Assembly (NCBI GenBank): GCA_003013855.2
Contig: PVNU02000924.1
Span: forward strand, 372,001-436,000
DNA: 64,000 nucleotides
Source of the DNA: Liriodendron chinense
Lineage: Eukaryota > Streptophyta > Magnoliopsida > Magnoliales > Magnoliaceae
Reading direction: 5' to 3'
In this document: in pieces, positions 1-11,486 of the stretch
How positions within the stretch are numbered: the first letter of the stretch is position 1
How the letters are laid out: every line of letters begins with the position of its first letter
Notes under the pieces: generated by a model
Told to the model about the DNA's origin: nothing
Databases searched by the model: none
The model's input: the letters and a program-made list of their open reading frames with translations, nothing else
Translations under genes and position numbers: made by a program

Positions 1-250
1 ATTATTTAAATTTAAAATTTATTTATTATTTTACAATAAAAAATTCAATATTTAATTTTTGGGCGAGCTAATGTGAACACCTACGTTGATATTTCTGGCC
101 TGAGAAAATCATGAAAAATTAAAAATCACCTAGATCAATAATATCGCTTAAGCAAAATATCACAATAATACCATGAGACTCAATATCTCAGTGATATTTG
201 GACCGTCTGGCCTCTCCCTATCGGAAGCGGATTTCCCTTGGCACCACACC

Positions 251-916
251 TAAGGCTATCAACAAACCAGATCTTGGTCCTAATTTGGAGCGACCAGATC
301 TTGGTCCTAATTTGGAGCGAATTCGCTCCGATTTTACTAGATTCAGGTCAACGATCCAGATCAATGGGTCAGATTCGGATCTTGTTAATCAGATCCATTA
401 AAAAATTGGGTCGAATGTGGATCGCCTTGGATTCGCTCGGTTTTAAATCCGTTCCGAATTTAAAATGAATTAAATAATATTATGTATAAATACATATAAA
501 AAAAACCCTAATATTCTAACTGCACCCCTCTCGCTCCCAACCTCCCTTCTCCCTCTCCTCTCTCGTCTTCTCAGGCCAGAGGCCGCACCCCTCCCTTCTC
601 CCTCTCCTCTCTCTGTCTCTCATCTTCTCAGCCCAATGGCCCCAGCTCTCTTTGCCGCTCTCCCTCTCCTCTCATCTTCCGGCTCCCATAGGCCGCAGCC
701 CGCTGCCCGCATATCAACCGCCCGAGTCGGATTAGCCGAATCCCAATCGAGTTGGGTTTCAGATCAAATGTTTAGAGATCCATCAAATTTTGGGTCGGCT
801 TTTAGATTAAATGTTTAGAGATCCATTAAATTTCGGGTCGGATTCAGATCATCCGAATCACAAATCAGGTCGGATTTGGATCAATCCGCTCCAAATTAGA
901 TCCGTTGATAGCCCTA
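251..916. mobile_element. hAT-like MITE carrying captured sequence
   Basis: The ends are inverted: the left end reads TAAGGCTATCAAC and the right end is the complement of TAGGGCTATCAAC. Flanking octamers accacacc and accacgca match at 6 of 8 positions, suggesting a worn 8-bp target duplication as hAT elements make. Subterminal DNA repeats AT-rich 'gatccgaat/ttcggatc' words, as in the better preserved relative at 49976-50514. A 26-bp unit (ccagatcttggtcctaattt and onward) is duplicated in tandem at about 268-320. The middle holds a promoter and leader described separately. No transposase is present, so it is non-autonomous. Confidence 0.6.
478..818 (+). other. Captured gene 5' end: TATA box, CT-rich leader, short start exon
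   Basis: Inside the MITE lies GC-rich DNA unlike its surroundings. A TATA-like stretch (tgtataaata, about 483-492) is followed by a pyrimidine-rich leader in which a block of about 33 bp (ggccgcacccctcccttctc and onward) occurs twice, near 528 and 582. An ATG at 636 opens a 60-codon frame beginning MAPALFAALPLLSSS. Its first 25 residues are Ala/Ser/Leu/Pro-rich and lack acidic residues, like a plastid transit peptide. After about 700 the sequence returns to MITE subterminal DNA, so the frame is truncated. I read it as the promoter and first exon start of a host gene picked up by the MITE. The donor gene is not recognised. Confidence 0.4.
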
Positions 917-933
917 ACCACGCAACCTCCCTA

Positions 934-1401
934 TGGCACGAAGTGGCCAAGCTCTGTGGGGCCCACCATGATATATGTGTTTTATCCACACCATCAATCC
1001 ATTTTTCCAGCTCATTTTAGAGCATGAACCCAAAAATGATGCAAATCTAGAGCTTAACTGACCATACCACATAAAACAGTGGGGATTGAACGCTCATGAT
1101 TGAAAACTTCTTGGGAGCCACAAAAGTTTTGGATGAAGCTTATATTTTTTTTTTATCTTCATCCAGGTCTGTGTGACCTTATAAACAGGTTCGATGGAAA
1201 ATAAAACATCACAATAGGCCATAGGAAGCTTTCAATGGTGGGAGTTCAAATGCCACTTTTTTTGTGCTATGGTCAACTTGAGCTTTGGATTTGCATCATT
1301 TTTAGGCTTGTTCCTCCAAAATGATCTGGCAAAATGGATGGACAGCGTGGATGAAACATATACATTACCATGGGCTCACAAAGCTTGGCCATGTGGTGCC
1401 A
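934..1401. mobile_element. Fold-back MITE, family W, copy 1
   Basis: The two ends are long imperfect inverted repeats: GTGGCCAAGCTCTGTGGGGC at 943 against the complement of the segment ending near 1396. Internal landmarks shared with other copies are 'cagctcattttagagcatga', 'ggtctgtgtgaccttataaa' and 'aaaatggatggacagcgtgg'. It has no coding capacity. The same family recurs at about 38.6, 39.7, 40.4, 48.3, 51.2 and 52.5 kb. Confidence 0.6.
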
Positions 1402-1427
1402 CAGGAAATCCCATCTGCTAGTGCCAA

Positions 1428-1472
<45 letters not shown>

Positions 1473-1641
1473 TGTACGAGGGAGCGTCAAATTCCAGAGC
1501 ACCAAAACAACAGAAGCAATCATGATATTTTGACTTAAAACCTGATTAGTAATGTAATTGATTTCGCTGCCACGCTTCATTAATAACCAAAGGAAGGGAG
1601 TACAGCTTGAAGTCTTCTTCCACTCTTATATATAGAAGAAA
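1402..1641. repeat. Short spacer with (CT)n microsatellite at 1431-1468
   Basis: A 38-bp pure CT run sits in the spacer between the MITE and the CACTA element. Nothing else recognisable was seen. Confidence 0.8.
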
Positions 1642-1654
1642 CGCTATAACAAAT

Positions 1655-2310
1655 ATCGCCTTTAACAACGTTAAAAAAAACTTTGTGAAAGGGCTTTCAC
1701 AACATGCTGAGAAATGTTGTTGAACCCCATGTTGTTAAAAGTGGTGAACATTTTACAACGTTACGCTATCGAAAAAATTCTTTCACGACGTGCATCGCAT
1801 GTTGCTAAAACATTACATTTTATAACGTTCAAAGAACGTCGTCGAAAAAGTCTTTCATAATATGCATTGCATGCTGTTAAAATATTTTTAAAGGTATGCA
1901 AAAAACGTTGTAATAAAATATTTTTATAGCATTGGGAAATCGCTGTGAAAAGGATGTTCAACAACGAAAAGTGAACGTTGTAAAATCGTCTTCCACGACG
2001 TGCACTGTATGCTGTTTAATATTTCAACGGGGTATGGAAAATGTTGTAACAAACTATTTTTATAAAGTTGAGAAAACGTTGTGAATATGATGTATAACAA
2101 CGAACAATGTACGTTGTGAAAAAGTCTCTCATGCATGTAGCGCAAGCTATTAAAACATTTTTATCGGGATGCGAAAAATTCTGTAATAATTTATTTTTAC
2201 GACATATTAAAAAAGTTTTAAAAATGTATTTTGTATGGTGTATTGCACACTGTAAAAAAGCCTTTTAATGGTAATTTTAGAGGCCAAATAGATACTTATA
2301 AACAACGCTC
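1655..2310. repeat. CACTA left subterminal repeat region
   Basis: It contains many degenerate copies of 'acaacgtt / aacgttgt' spaced about 30-60 bp apart, with intervening 'cacgacgtgca' and 'catgctgttaaa' phrases. It is the mirror of the right subterminal region. By analogy with En/Spm these are binding sites for the TNPA-like protein. Confidence 0.7.
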
Positions 2311-3153
2311 TAAAACGATGTTAAAATTTTATTTTTTAAAATAAAATTTCTTATCCAATCTTATAGCCAATTGAAAAACCGATCTACTTGTTTCTTTGTA
2401 CTTCCCTGTAGAATTTACAAGTTCATGGATATACACAAAGACAACAAGAATGACCCGAAGGAAACCAAAAAGACTTGGGCCTCACTTATCGTGATGTTGA
2501 ATCATTATGAAACAGTAAGATATACCTCAAAAGTTTCAAAATTTGCAAGAAACATGAAGATTACAGAGATTCACATCCAAAACACCAATCATTCATTCTA
2601 AAGCAATATATCTAACATTTTCATCAAGTCCAAAGATGTGCAAGAAACAACCTAAAAATAAATAAAATCATCCAACAACTTAAACAACATTGTCTCCTCA
2701 ACATGCATAAATAGTCCATCCAACAATCTAAAAAATATAGCTTCCATCGCAGGTAAAAGTAAACCATCCAACAACCTAAAAAATAAAGCCCTCCACCAGC
2801 TTTTTCTTCTCTCCTTCAAAGAACTTCCTGCTATGCAAAGAAAATATACATCGGTTTCTTAACTTAAAAAAAAATTATAAATAAGGTAAAAACCCCATGA
2901 ACGGTTTAGAAAGCCTATAAAAATCAAGGTCAACTATAAGAAGGTTTCGACGATGGATGTTTGTGTTCCCATTATTTAATGTGGTGTGGTCCATTTAAAA
3001 ATATAATTAAAAAAGTTAACGAGATGTAAATATGATATTAATGAGGAAGTACTTTGTAAAATTCTCAAAAACAAATCTCATATATGGACAAAAAAATTGA
3101 TGTATGAAAAAAAACTAATGTATGGAAAAGAAAAATAATTACCTCTATTAATG

Positions 3154-5332
3154 CTAAGAAGCATCTAAGCTGATGTATTTGGGCCAAGCAACCGTGGTTC
3201 CTACTGCTTCATCAAGACTAAACTTCTCACGTGTTGGCCGAAACAGTTGCAAGTTTTCTATGATTACTTGGTTCACCCAAACTTTCCAGCAATCGGGCCC
3301 AAGAACTATATGATGCACTGTTGAATGAGGATCTGTTGATGCAACTTGTCATTCAGCCATTAATTCTCCATCTCCTGTCTAATTTAATAATTTGCAATAA
3401 GCATTTTGGAGATCTATAGCACCTTGTACACCTGTGCTTCCATGATGTGACTATCGTCAGGATAAAAAAAAAAAGATATAAAAAATTGATTCAAATATAC
3501 GCCACGATGAATAAATTTCTATGTAACTGTGGTTGATACAGTTTACCTGAGGAGTAGCTCCAGAAGTATGCACCATATCCTCACCATGTTTGTTTTGCCC
3601 TTGTAAATAACACAAATGATTAACACACAATAATATTATTTCCACACTCTTATTTTCTTTTTTCTTTTTTTAAAGATAGTAGATGAATGTCTGTCTGTTT
3701 GTCCGTGTTTACACAAACCAACCCATAAGACGCACTGATAAATGCAAGTATGAGATCAATGGGATCCTAAATTTTTAAAAAAATAAAGGATGCATGGTTC
3801 TACAGATTTACTTGAGGAAAAGAACTAGAAGTATGCACTATGTCACATCTACTTTACCCCATCCCTTGGATGTACATAGATTTGAAGTCAATGAACTTAT
3901 GTCTTAGGTCCTGTAAGTCGTCCTCTAGTTTTTTCATCTTCCCACTCTGGTGTACTTGGATATCTACTTTAGATAATGTAACTCTAAATCCAAGCCCTCT
4001 TACTTGACCTCGACGTTCTGGACCAAGTATACAGGAAAGAACATCTTCTCTTAGAGAGCTTGTAGTCTTCCCATCTTGTGATTGTGCGTATTCTTGTAAT
4101 TTCCTCTAAAAGTATGTAAGAATTTATTTAGAAAGTGATATAAATATAAATAATATTTTTAAAAATGACTTGCTACCATTTCTTCTCCAGCTGCGTCATT
4201 TACAGGTTCTCCATTCTTCCTCGTACGCACACGAGTCCAAACATCTACTCTGGATATCGCCAAAGGTATTGGACTTTCTTTTTTCTACAAAATAACATTT
4301 TGGATAGTTATATTAATGAATATTATGATAACCTTAAAGGTGATAAGATTAGTTTTAACATTTCATCTTCCAAACGCCAATAACCCTTACCGCTCATTGT
4401 GTGTACAAGGGTTTGTTTCCTCCTCATTTTTTTATATAAAAATTTTACTCATTTCTTGTAAAACAAATAAACTTCTAATTGCTTTAGGAACAAAATTTTG
4501 AAGTTGCATTACCAAGAAAGAAATTTACTTAGCATTATTAAGAAAGAAATTTACTTTGAACTCAGAAGATAACTGCTCTTTGATAAATGAATCCCATTCT
4601 TCTCTAGACTTTATGTTGTCAAGCTTAAGAAGGGTAAGAGAACGTGCTACATCCTCACTTCTAGCAAGGGCATTTTTTTTTTATAATGTTGATTTATAAC
4701 TTCGTCAGTAATTGCCCATAAACAATAAATGACATTTTCTTGTGGGATTCGTCTATCTTGTATTTTTGCTGCATTGGCATAAAAAGAATTTACATTCACT
4801 AAAAATGAAAAGATACTTCATTTTGTAATATAATATTATATATATAATAATAATACCTTAATGCAAGTCCATAAATCGTCTTTGGATTGCGTAGAAAGGT
4901 TTAACCATTTTCCAAGTGTTATTGACACTACTTCTCGCATCAAACACCTGAGGAAAGAACAAAATTTAGCAGAATTTAGCCCAATTGGTTGACCCCTCTC
5001 ATTGAAATCAACTTCCGTACATGAAGCCATTTCAGCACCAATAACACTTAACCTTGTGAGGCCCATTTTCTTTTTATTTCGTACTTGAACGCTTTCAGGG
5101 GTTGCTTGTCTGTCAGGTGAATTAGAACCTCCACCTGATATATTTATAGGTTCATTCCCTTTTTGCCAAGAGGTGGCAATAGCAGCCAACCGTTCCGTAT
5201 GTGCTCTCTTCTCCCCCCCTTTTAGAGCTTTAAATAAGACATGCAAAATGAGAACAATAACAAAACAATAACTATATCCATAAATAGTGATATATAAAAT
5301 AACTTATAGCTTACCTCACCATGATCAGACAT
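3154..5332 (-). CDS. TNPA-like plant transposase (Ptta/En/Spm, Transposase_24 type), multi-exon
   Basis: This is the accessory protein gene of the CACTA element. A plausible first exon at 5332-5315 encodes MSDHGE and ends at a GT donor (gag|gtaagc). The next exon, ending at 4857 before GTATTATT, contains the family hallmark EVDFNERGQPIG followed by LWTCIK. Fragments of further exons follow on the minus strand. About 4565-4660 gives LLKLDNIKSREEWDSFIKEQ. About 4170-4265 gives SRVDVWTRVRTRKNGEPV. About 3900-4090 gives EDVLSCILGPERRGQVRGLG. About 3154-3310 gives AVGTTVAWPKYISL and then a stop. These resemble the order found in TNPA/Ptta proteins (En/Spm-like family domain, then a C-terminal 'VAWP' tail). 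Two paralogous short exons near 3545-3600 and 3805-3860 suggest an internal exon duplication, one copy with a stop. Some introns are unresolved and the gene may be decayed. CDS limits are first ATG to last stop. Confidence 0.6.
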
Positions 5333-5716
5333 ATATCTGCACGTTGTAAATTACTTTTAACAACGTTTTTCGACCGTTGTAAACTTCTTTTAATAGTGTT
5401 TTTCGACCTTTTTAAATTCCTTTCAACAGCATTTTTCGATCGCTGTGGTATGTAAGACATATTACAGAGTTCATCCGCACGTTGTAGATTACTGTTAATA
5501 ACTTTTTTTACTGTTGTAAATTCCTTTTAATAGCGTTTTTTTGCTTGCTGTAAATTCCTTTTAACAACGTTTTTCAAACGCTGTAAAAAAGTTACTCAAT
5601 TACAGCTTTCAAATAACGACATTTTTTTAACGAACGCAGTAAATTATACTTTTAACAATATGCATTAGACGAATGCGGTTAATATAATATTGTAAAAACT
5701 TATATTTGTTGTAGTT
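5333..5716. repeat. CACTA right subterminal repeat region
   Basis: It holds inverted copies of the left-end motif ('ttttaacaacgtttttcga' repeated about every 40-60 bp), directly upstream of the TNPA-like start codon. It may therefore serve both as transposase binding array and as promoter. Confidence 0.7.
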
Positions 5717-5719
5717 AAA

Positions 5720-6171
5720 AACGTCTGCAACCTTCAGAGCTTCCAATGAAATCCTATCTAAACAAACTTCCTCGGTCTTACGAGGGTCAAAAATTGAAAA
5801 GAAAAAAATTAATTAAAAATTTTATTAATGGCATGTTACCAATATCATGAAATTTGATGGCATTTCAAGATAAATCGTTCCAATTTGATGCAAAATATTA
5901 TGAAATTTTATGTTTTTGTTGCAACCAAACACACCCAAAACAGAAGTAAACACCATCAAAATTATATTAATAATTAGGGTAGAAAATGGGCTGGAGTGGT
6001 CCAGTTGGATTCCATCCCACTTTGGGGAGGTTGTTCGAGCCAAGCACAAGTTTCTTCCACTGATTTTCTTATTTTACTCTCGCTTATGAATCTGGCCGTT
6101 GGTTTTAAAACAGAGCATCTGACGGTTCATGCGTGGACAGCTCTCGACCTCACGAGAATATATTATGCAGT

Positions 6172-6173
<2 letters not shown>
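5720..6173. other. Spacer, nothing recognised
   Basis: AT-rich unique-looking DNA. It has no convincing frame, terminal repeat or RNA gene on either strand. Confidence 0.5.
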
Positions 6174-6225
<52 letters not shown>

Positions 6226-6238
6226 TATATATATATAG
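6174..6238. repeat. (GT)n(AT)n microsatellite abutting fold-back element
   Basis: Fifty-one bases of GT repeat, then tatatatatata, end exactly where the fold-back terminus ggaaatggtactatg begins. The mirror arrangement is seen at 31334-31382. Confidence 0.9.
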
Positions 6239-6750
6239 GAAATGGTACTATGAGGTCGACCTCATTAGAACTTCCCATGAGGTCTAGTTGTGTGGGCCCC
6301 ACTGTGATGTGTGTTGAACATCAACACCATGCATTTGATGGGTCCCCTTTAGGTTATGGGATATCCAAAAATCAACTATATACAAAACTCAAGTGAGCCA
6401 TACCATCTGAAATCATGTGAAGATATGCCTAAAAAATCTAAAAGCACTTGATGGGGCCCACATGAGTTTTGGATGTGGTTGAAACTTGGTTTGACCCCTC
6501 ATCCAAGTGGGACACACATAATAGATGGGCTGGATTTTTTAACCACATCTCAGTGGGCCCAATAAACGATCACGAAGGTTTTAATGTGCAAGTAACCCCT
6601 CTCAACTGTTGTATGTGGTGTAGCCCACCTAAGTCATGGATTGAGCTGATTTTTAAGCCCATGAGCCAGCATGAAATGGTGCGTCTGACTAATGGGGTAG
6701 ATGTTCAACACACATCATGGTGGGGCCCACACAGCTCGACCTCATGGGAA
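6239..6750 (+). mobile_element. Fold-back element, family F, copy a
   Basis: Landmarks are the 'ggaaatggtactatgaggtc' terminus, 'cccatgaggtctagttgtgt', 'gtttggatgtggttgaaact', 'gatgggctggattttttaac' and a closing 'cagctcgacctcatggg'. The last is the inverted complement of the opening phrase. There is no transposase. It is directly followed by a second copy (b). Confidence 0.6.
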
Positions 6751-6889
6751 GCTCCCATGAGGTCGAGCTCTGTGGGCCCCACCGTAATGTGTGTCGAACA
6801 TCCACACCGTGAATTTAGTAGGCACCCTCTAAGTTATGGGATGTGCAAAAAATCAGCTATATACAGAACTCTGGTGGGCCATACCATCC
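6751..6889 (+). mobile_element. Fold-back family F, copy b, left half
   Basis: It begins with cccatgaggtcgagc and proceeds colinearly with copy a until 'gggccatacCATCC' at 6889. There the Tat retrotransposon interrupts it. The right half resumes at 30540 with CATCC and 'aaaatcatgtgaagacatgc'. In copy a the two halves are continuous. Confidence 0.8.
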
Positions 6890-8238
6890 TGTGGACCCTC
6901 GCCGATTTCCGCGCTCCCACACGACGTCATTCTCCCTTTCCTTTCGGAAGAAGAAGAAGAAGAGGTGTGTGCGTGCGAAATCGCCGTTTGTGCCACTGGC
7001 TTGCCTCGTTCTCGAGGGCTTCGTTTGGTTGTCGTGTTAAGCTGGATGTGTTTAAATGAGTTTATATAAGACCAGAGTCGCCACTAGCCAGTTACTTCGA
7101 ATCTACAGTCGGCTAGACCCCGTAGAAACGTTAGAGAAGGGAATCCGAAGATTCCTTCCTCTAAAATAACTCCTGTTGATCTGTAGCCAGAGATTCAAGG
7201 TAAGGGATCACGGTTACAGGGTGGGAAGAGGTTAAGCACCCCACACACTGCCCGTACCGAAGTACGGTCTCTACTTCACAGAATCGATCGGATACTTGAA
7301 AGTCTAGTTTAATCCTCGTATATTCTCATAGATGACATGATGCATGAATGCGGGTTTGAATAGTAAGAGTTTTTGATGGGCAGGTTCCAACAACGGGCAA
7401 GCCCAGAGCGTACGCTCGAACTGACGGGTGCTTTATGCGAGATGATGCATGCTGTGTGCTTGAATAATCAAGGTGCTTGTAGTGAAGCAGGGGGGTTGGA
7501 AGAAAAGTAAATGTTGCACTTATGCTAGATGCAAATGAGATGATGCTAGAAAAGAGTAGTTGGATGGACGGAAGTGTCGCAAGGGTTTGCTTCGAGTGGC
7601 TGGATTAAGACTTGGGTGACTTGGGAGGCTTGGACCAGTGGTCAGGCTGGGCAGGACCAGGGCTAGACTGTCCTCACTCGGGCTCTCCTTGGTGGAAAAA
7701 TGGGCTAAGGGTGACTCAGACGGGCGAACTCTTCTCCGGCTAGATGGTGTGTTGAAATGAGAAGGGGAGGGGGGTATTTATAGCAGCGAGGAGTGGCAGT
7801 TTGCGTAATTTTGTCCGGGCGGCCTGCTATGGGCCGCCAGTACGGCCGCTCCTCGGTTTCCAGCGAGTACGGTCGCTCCCTCGGGGCTGCTGTTGGACTC
7901 GCTGGTCGACTCAGTGAGTTGACTCAGCGGGTCGACTCGGTGGTTTGACTCGACGGGTTGACTCGACGGGTTGACTCAGCGGGTTAACTCAGCGGGTTAA
8001 CTCAGCGGGTTGACTCAGTGAGTTTGACTTTTTTAGGATTTTTTGACTGGCCTTTTTTCTGGGGGTTTTTCAGGGTGATGTTTAGGACTGGGTTGACTGG
8101 GTTCAGGCTTGAACTGGGCTATGGAATGAGGCTGACAAGGGTGAGTTTGGCTGAGTTTGGACTTGGGATTTGGGGGTATGGTCCTCTATTCAACCAGCTA
8201 TCTCTACCAACAGTGTAGCCGAAGGTGGGGTGTCTACA
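6890..8238 (-). repeat. 3' LTR of Tat element 1
   Basis: 1349 bp, starting TGTGGACCCTCG and ending GGTGTCTACA in plus orientation. By eye it is about 98 percent identical to 29031-30539 apart from a block duplicated in the other copy. It contains about nine copies of a 13-bp unit (gactcagcgggtt and variants) at about 7904-8030. In transcription order this is the 3' LTR. Confidence 0.93.
7775..7782 (-). promoter_or_regulatory. LTR TATA box (3' LTR copy)
   Basis: The minus strand reads CTATAAATACCCCCC, which places a strong TATA box within the LTR. The identical site in the 5' LTR is at 30063-30070. Confidence 0.6.
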
Positions 8239-8253
8239 GATGCCCCTCTTTAG
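8239..8253 (-). other. Polypurine tract of Tat element 1
   Basis: Read on the minus strand, CTAAAGAGGGGCATC lies immediately before the 3' LTR start TGTAGACACC. The second Tat element has the same ending, GGGGGGCATC then TGT. Confidence 0.7.
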
Positions 8254-8319
8254 CAGAGGTTGCGTGCAACCGAATGCCAAAGCGAGTGGACACCCCACTT
8301 CTGACCCGGCCATTCATAG

Positions 8320-9230
8320 ATCATGTTCTGAAATCATTGCTTGCCTTTGCATCTGTGCCAGTTGATCGTTTGGAAATCGATCACTCGCACATACCGCGGG
8401 AGTTTGGAGAAAACGTTGTGATTGTCCCTGCATGCGCTGCAACCTGGGTACCCAATCGCAACCCTTCCATTCCCGATCGGTACTAACATCGGAAAGATAC
8501 AGCAGAGCCTCTGCGTCGACAGTCTTACGAGGATGCTGACCCTGAGACTGATTGTGTGATGTTTGATGTTTTCCCAGATCACTCAGGAGTACTTGTTTCG
8601 CTTGACTGTCAAAGTGGTTAGACGCCCTGCGTCAGATAGTCTTACGGGATTCTACTACGCCGACTTGGACTCAGTCAAGGTACTTCAAGCATCCACGCCT
8701 AGGTATGTGCGGGTGGGCTTTTTCCACCCGATCTGCTGGCTTCGATGCTTGGTTTGCAATTCATTCTTTCCTTGATTGTGGTCTGAAATCTTTGTTGTCC
8801 TTTGTATCTGAGTCAGTTGATTGTCTGGAAATTGATAACTCGCACATACCGCGAGAGTTTGGAGAAAACGTTGCGATTGTCCCTGCAGTTTACTGCAACC
8901 TGGGTACCCAATCGCAACCCTTCCATTCCCGATCGGTACTAACATCGGAAAGGTACAGCAGAGCCTCTGCGTCGACAGTCTTACGAGGTTGCTGACCCTG
9001 AGACTGTTTGTGTGATGTTTGATGTTTTCCCAGATCACTCCAGGAGTACTTGTTTCGCTTGACTGTCAAAGTGGTTAGACGCCCTGCGTCAGATAGTCTT
9101 ACAGGATTCTACTACGTCGACTTGGACTCAGTCAAGGTACTTCAGGCATCCACGCCTAGGTATGTGCGGGTGGGCTTTTTCCACCCGATCTGCTGGCTTC
9201 GATGCTTGGGTTACAATTCATCGTTTCCAC
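8320..9230. repeat. Tandem duplication, unit about 456 bp
   Basis: Landmarks 'ctgaaatc' (8328, 8783), 'acttgtttcgcttgactgtc' (8591, 9048) and 'gggtgggctttttccacccg' (about 8709, 9166) recur with a constant offset of 455-457 bp. The copies are about 93 percent identical by eye. No coding function. It lies in the 3' region of the Tat element next to the PPT. Confidence 0.85.
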
Positions 9231-10130
9231 CTGTTCAAATGGTTTCTGTGACCGAGCCTTTTGGCTTTTATCTTTTTGTATCTTGGCATATGGCACGACC
9301 GCACTGACACTGGAGTTCAGTTCGATCGTACTTTGAGTGCATTGGATCCGATGGTCTCCGGAGAAACCGCGAGACATCAGATCTTATTTGATTTTTGCGT
9401 TGGCTCCTACCCAGAGATATGGAAGATCTCCTGGTGTTTTGGAGACAGAACGCTCTACTGGGAAAATATTTTTGGATTTTTGAAAAGATACCCACTCTGG
9501 GGAGTGATACTCCGTGGGGTTTTTATTTGCGAATAGAAATATTTTTTGTCTTTTTGAAACGAAAATCTGGTTTGCATGTGCCTCCACTAGGGATGCCTGT
9601 GGGGTCTTTAGCTAACCGACTTTTATTTTGAAAGCAGGTAAACATGATGATTGGTGCGATGGATGCTGATGCATGGAGATGCATGATGAATGCATGGCTT
9701 GGTTCATTCTCTTTCAGTTTGATGATTTTTCTTTTGCTATGGGTGTAGAGAACTTTGAGCTTATTGCTTGCAGGGTTGTACTCCCTTGGGGATTTTTCTT
9801 TTTGATACGGAGGTTTGGACAACGGGTTGGTCAAGATCCCGACCCGTGGTCGATCAGGTCCATCGTCCCAAGATACTGTTTCTTTGCTAATGAGAATGTA
9901 CGAGGATATCATTCGACTTCAAGATGTTCTTCTGGGCATACATGTGATTGAGATGGTGTTTGGTTGCCCGTTTTGGTCAAGATTCCAATTTACGGGCGAT
10001 CGGATCCGTCATCCCAAACTGTGAAGTGAGCAGAGTTCAAGACTCCTGAATTGTAGTGCTGGGGATACTAATTTTTGTGATTTTTTGTAAATATGTGGTC
10101 CGAATCTTTACCTGAGTGGTTAAGATAGAG
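9231..10130. other. Tat 3' region, non-coding with degenerate repeats
   Basis: No credible gene on either strand. Two related segments ('ggttggtcaagatcccgacc' near 9828 and 'ttttggtcaagattccaatt' near 9970) point to an older, diverged repeat of about 145 bp. Confidence 0.5.
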
Positions 10131-10141
10131 ATCGGTTTATT

Positions 10142-10370
10142 GAAGGCACAGGAAATATTTTTGTGATTTTTTGAAATATATTTGATTTGAAAGCAAGGGA
10201 AATATTTTTTTGTGATTTTTTGACAATATTTTGATTGAAAGCAAGGGAAATATTTTTGTGATTTTTGACAATATTTTGATTGAAAGCAAGGGAAATATTT
10301 TTGTGATTTTTACAAATTTTTTGATTGAAAGCAAGGGAAGTATTTTTGTGATTTTTGAAGAGGTGATTTT
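10142..10370. repeat. Tandem array, unit about 46 bp, five copies
   Basis: The core gaaagcaagggaaatatttt recurs at about 10142 (variant), 10189, 10237, 10282 and 10327, followed each time by gtgatttttgacaatatttt or a variant. The period is 45-48 bp. Confidence 0.85.
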
Positions 10371-10929
10371 GCAATGTTTTTGTATTTTGTGATTTTTCTG
10401 AAATGTAGGGAAAAGTGTGGAATTTTCATCCACTTCCAGCTTCTACTGCTGGTAAGGCACTCGATCCATTTTACGTCAGCGAGCAAGACGAGTCTCACAC
10501 AGTTAAGTGCCGTAGTTTTACATCTTCGGATGAGGAGATTTTGAGGGTTTTCAGTCAACACACCCACAAAGTTGCCTGTTCCTCATGTGCAATGCACATA
10601 GACCACGTATCGTCCGACGGACTCCTTCGGCCACAAGATGAGCCACATCCTCACATTTCCCTTAGTCAATCCAGTTTGGGGTCTTACGTTGCTCACAATT
10701 CCGTGAGGGTGAGCTTCACCTCCCAACAGCCTTAATCCCCTTCATGAGTTCTAGGAACAGGGAACATCCGTCAGCTTCAACAGCGACTTCCAAATCAAGG
10801 TTGTCTATCACGGTGCGTTCAACATGAACAGGATTGCGAAGTTCTGCTCGCCTCAGCCTTTACCTGTTTAGAGGATTCCAGACACCCGTACGATCAAGTG
10901 TCAGCCATGTCTGGAACAGGTTAGGAAAG
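10371..10929. other. Tat 3' region, nothing recognised
   Basis: It contains an open stretch of about 100 codons on the plus strand (10415-10735) with no recognisable domain. I do not call it a gene. Confidence 0.4.
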
Positions 10930-11414
10930 AAAGCCCCCGAGAAGTTAATCCCAGTGTAGTTTTAGGTCTTCGGACCACTGGGGATGAATTTGTTCAGTTG
11001 AAATTTTTGGTGAATCATTTTTTTTTTTTTTTTGGAAAAAGTTTCAAATTTTAACTCGGGTAACCGAGGTTGATGCTGGTTTTTATGGAAAACTTGAAAT
11101 CTTTTTGGTATTTTTAGGAATGTTCTGGGTTATCTGATCCTGGCTCGAATGGCTGGGATCGATGCCGGTTTTTGTTAAAAGCGAGAAAGGTCCCCTGAGA
11201 AACTAATCCCAGTGTAGTTTAAGGTCTTCGGACCGTAAATATGTACCTGCTGAAAAATACATTCTTTTTTGTGATTTTTCGAAAACTGTTCCAGGTCATA
11301 AAATCTCAATTTTGAACGGTCAGGATTGACACTGGTTTTTATTGGAAATCTCTCGGGATTTTGTTCCCGACGTAGTTTAAGGTCTTCGGACCATGAAACT
11401 ATACAAAAAGGGGC

Positions 11415-11486
<72 letters not shown>

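Larger units (their letters stand above)
1642..5716 (-). mobile_element. CACTA (En/Spm) DNA transposon, internally reduced
   Basis: The left end reads CGCTATAACAAATAT and the right end is the complement of AACTACAACAAATAT. Both are one or two substitutions from a CACTACAACAAATAT terminus. The 3 bases outside each end are AAA, the expected 3-bp target duplication. Both ends carry dense subterminal copies of 'aacgttgtaaa' in opposite orientations (about 1650-2300 and 5333-5710), typical TNPA binding-site architecture. The interior encodes a TNPA/Ptta-like protein on the minus strand. I see no DDE transposase of the Transposase_21 (TNPD) type, and 4.1 kb is short for an autonomous element, so it probably depends on a helper. 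Confidence 0.85.

Noticed and set aside
2371..2601. 76-codon plus-strand frame inside the CACTA element
   Set aside because: Opposite to the TNPA-like gene, low complexity, no similarity recognised.
6469..7059. 196-codon plus-strand frame
   Set aside because: It runs from the fold-back element across the TSD into the Tat LTR, so it cannot be a single gene.
8119..9400. Several frames of 70-117 codons in the 456-bp repeat
   Set aside because: Frames occur on both strands and end in the repeat without conserved domains.
9523..9912. 129-codon minus-strand frame
   Set aside because: Same strand as gag-pol but 10 kb downstream, no start context and no motif.
10142..10370. Regular repeats reminiscent of a CRISPR array
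   Set aside because: Repeats are imperfect and contiguous without unique spacers, and this is a plant retrotransposon.
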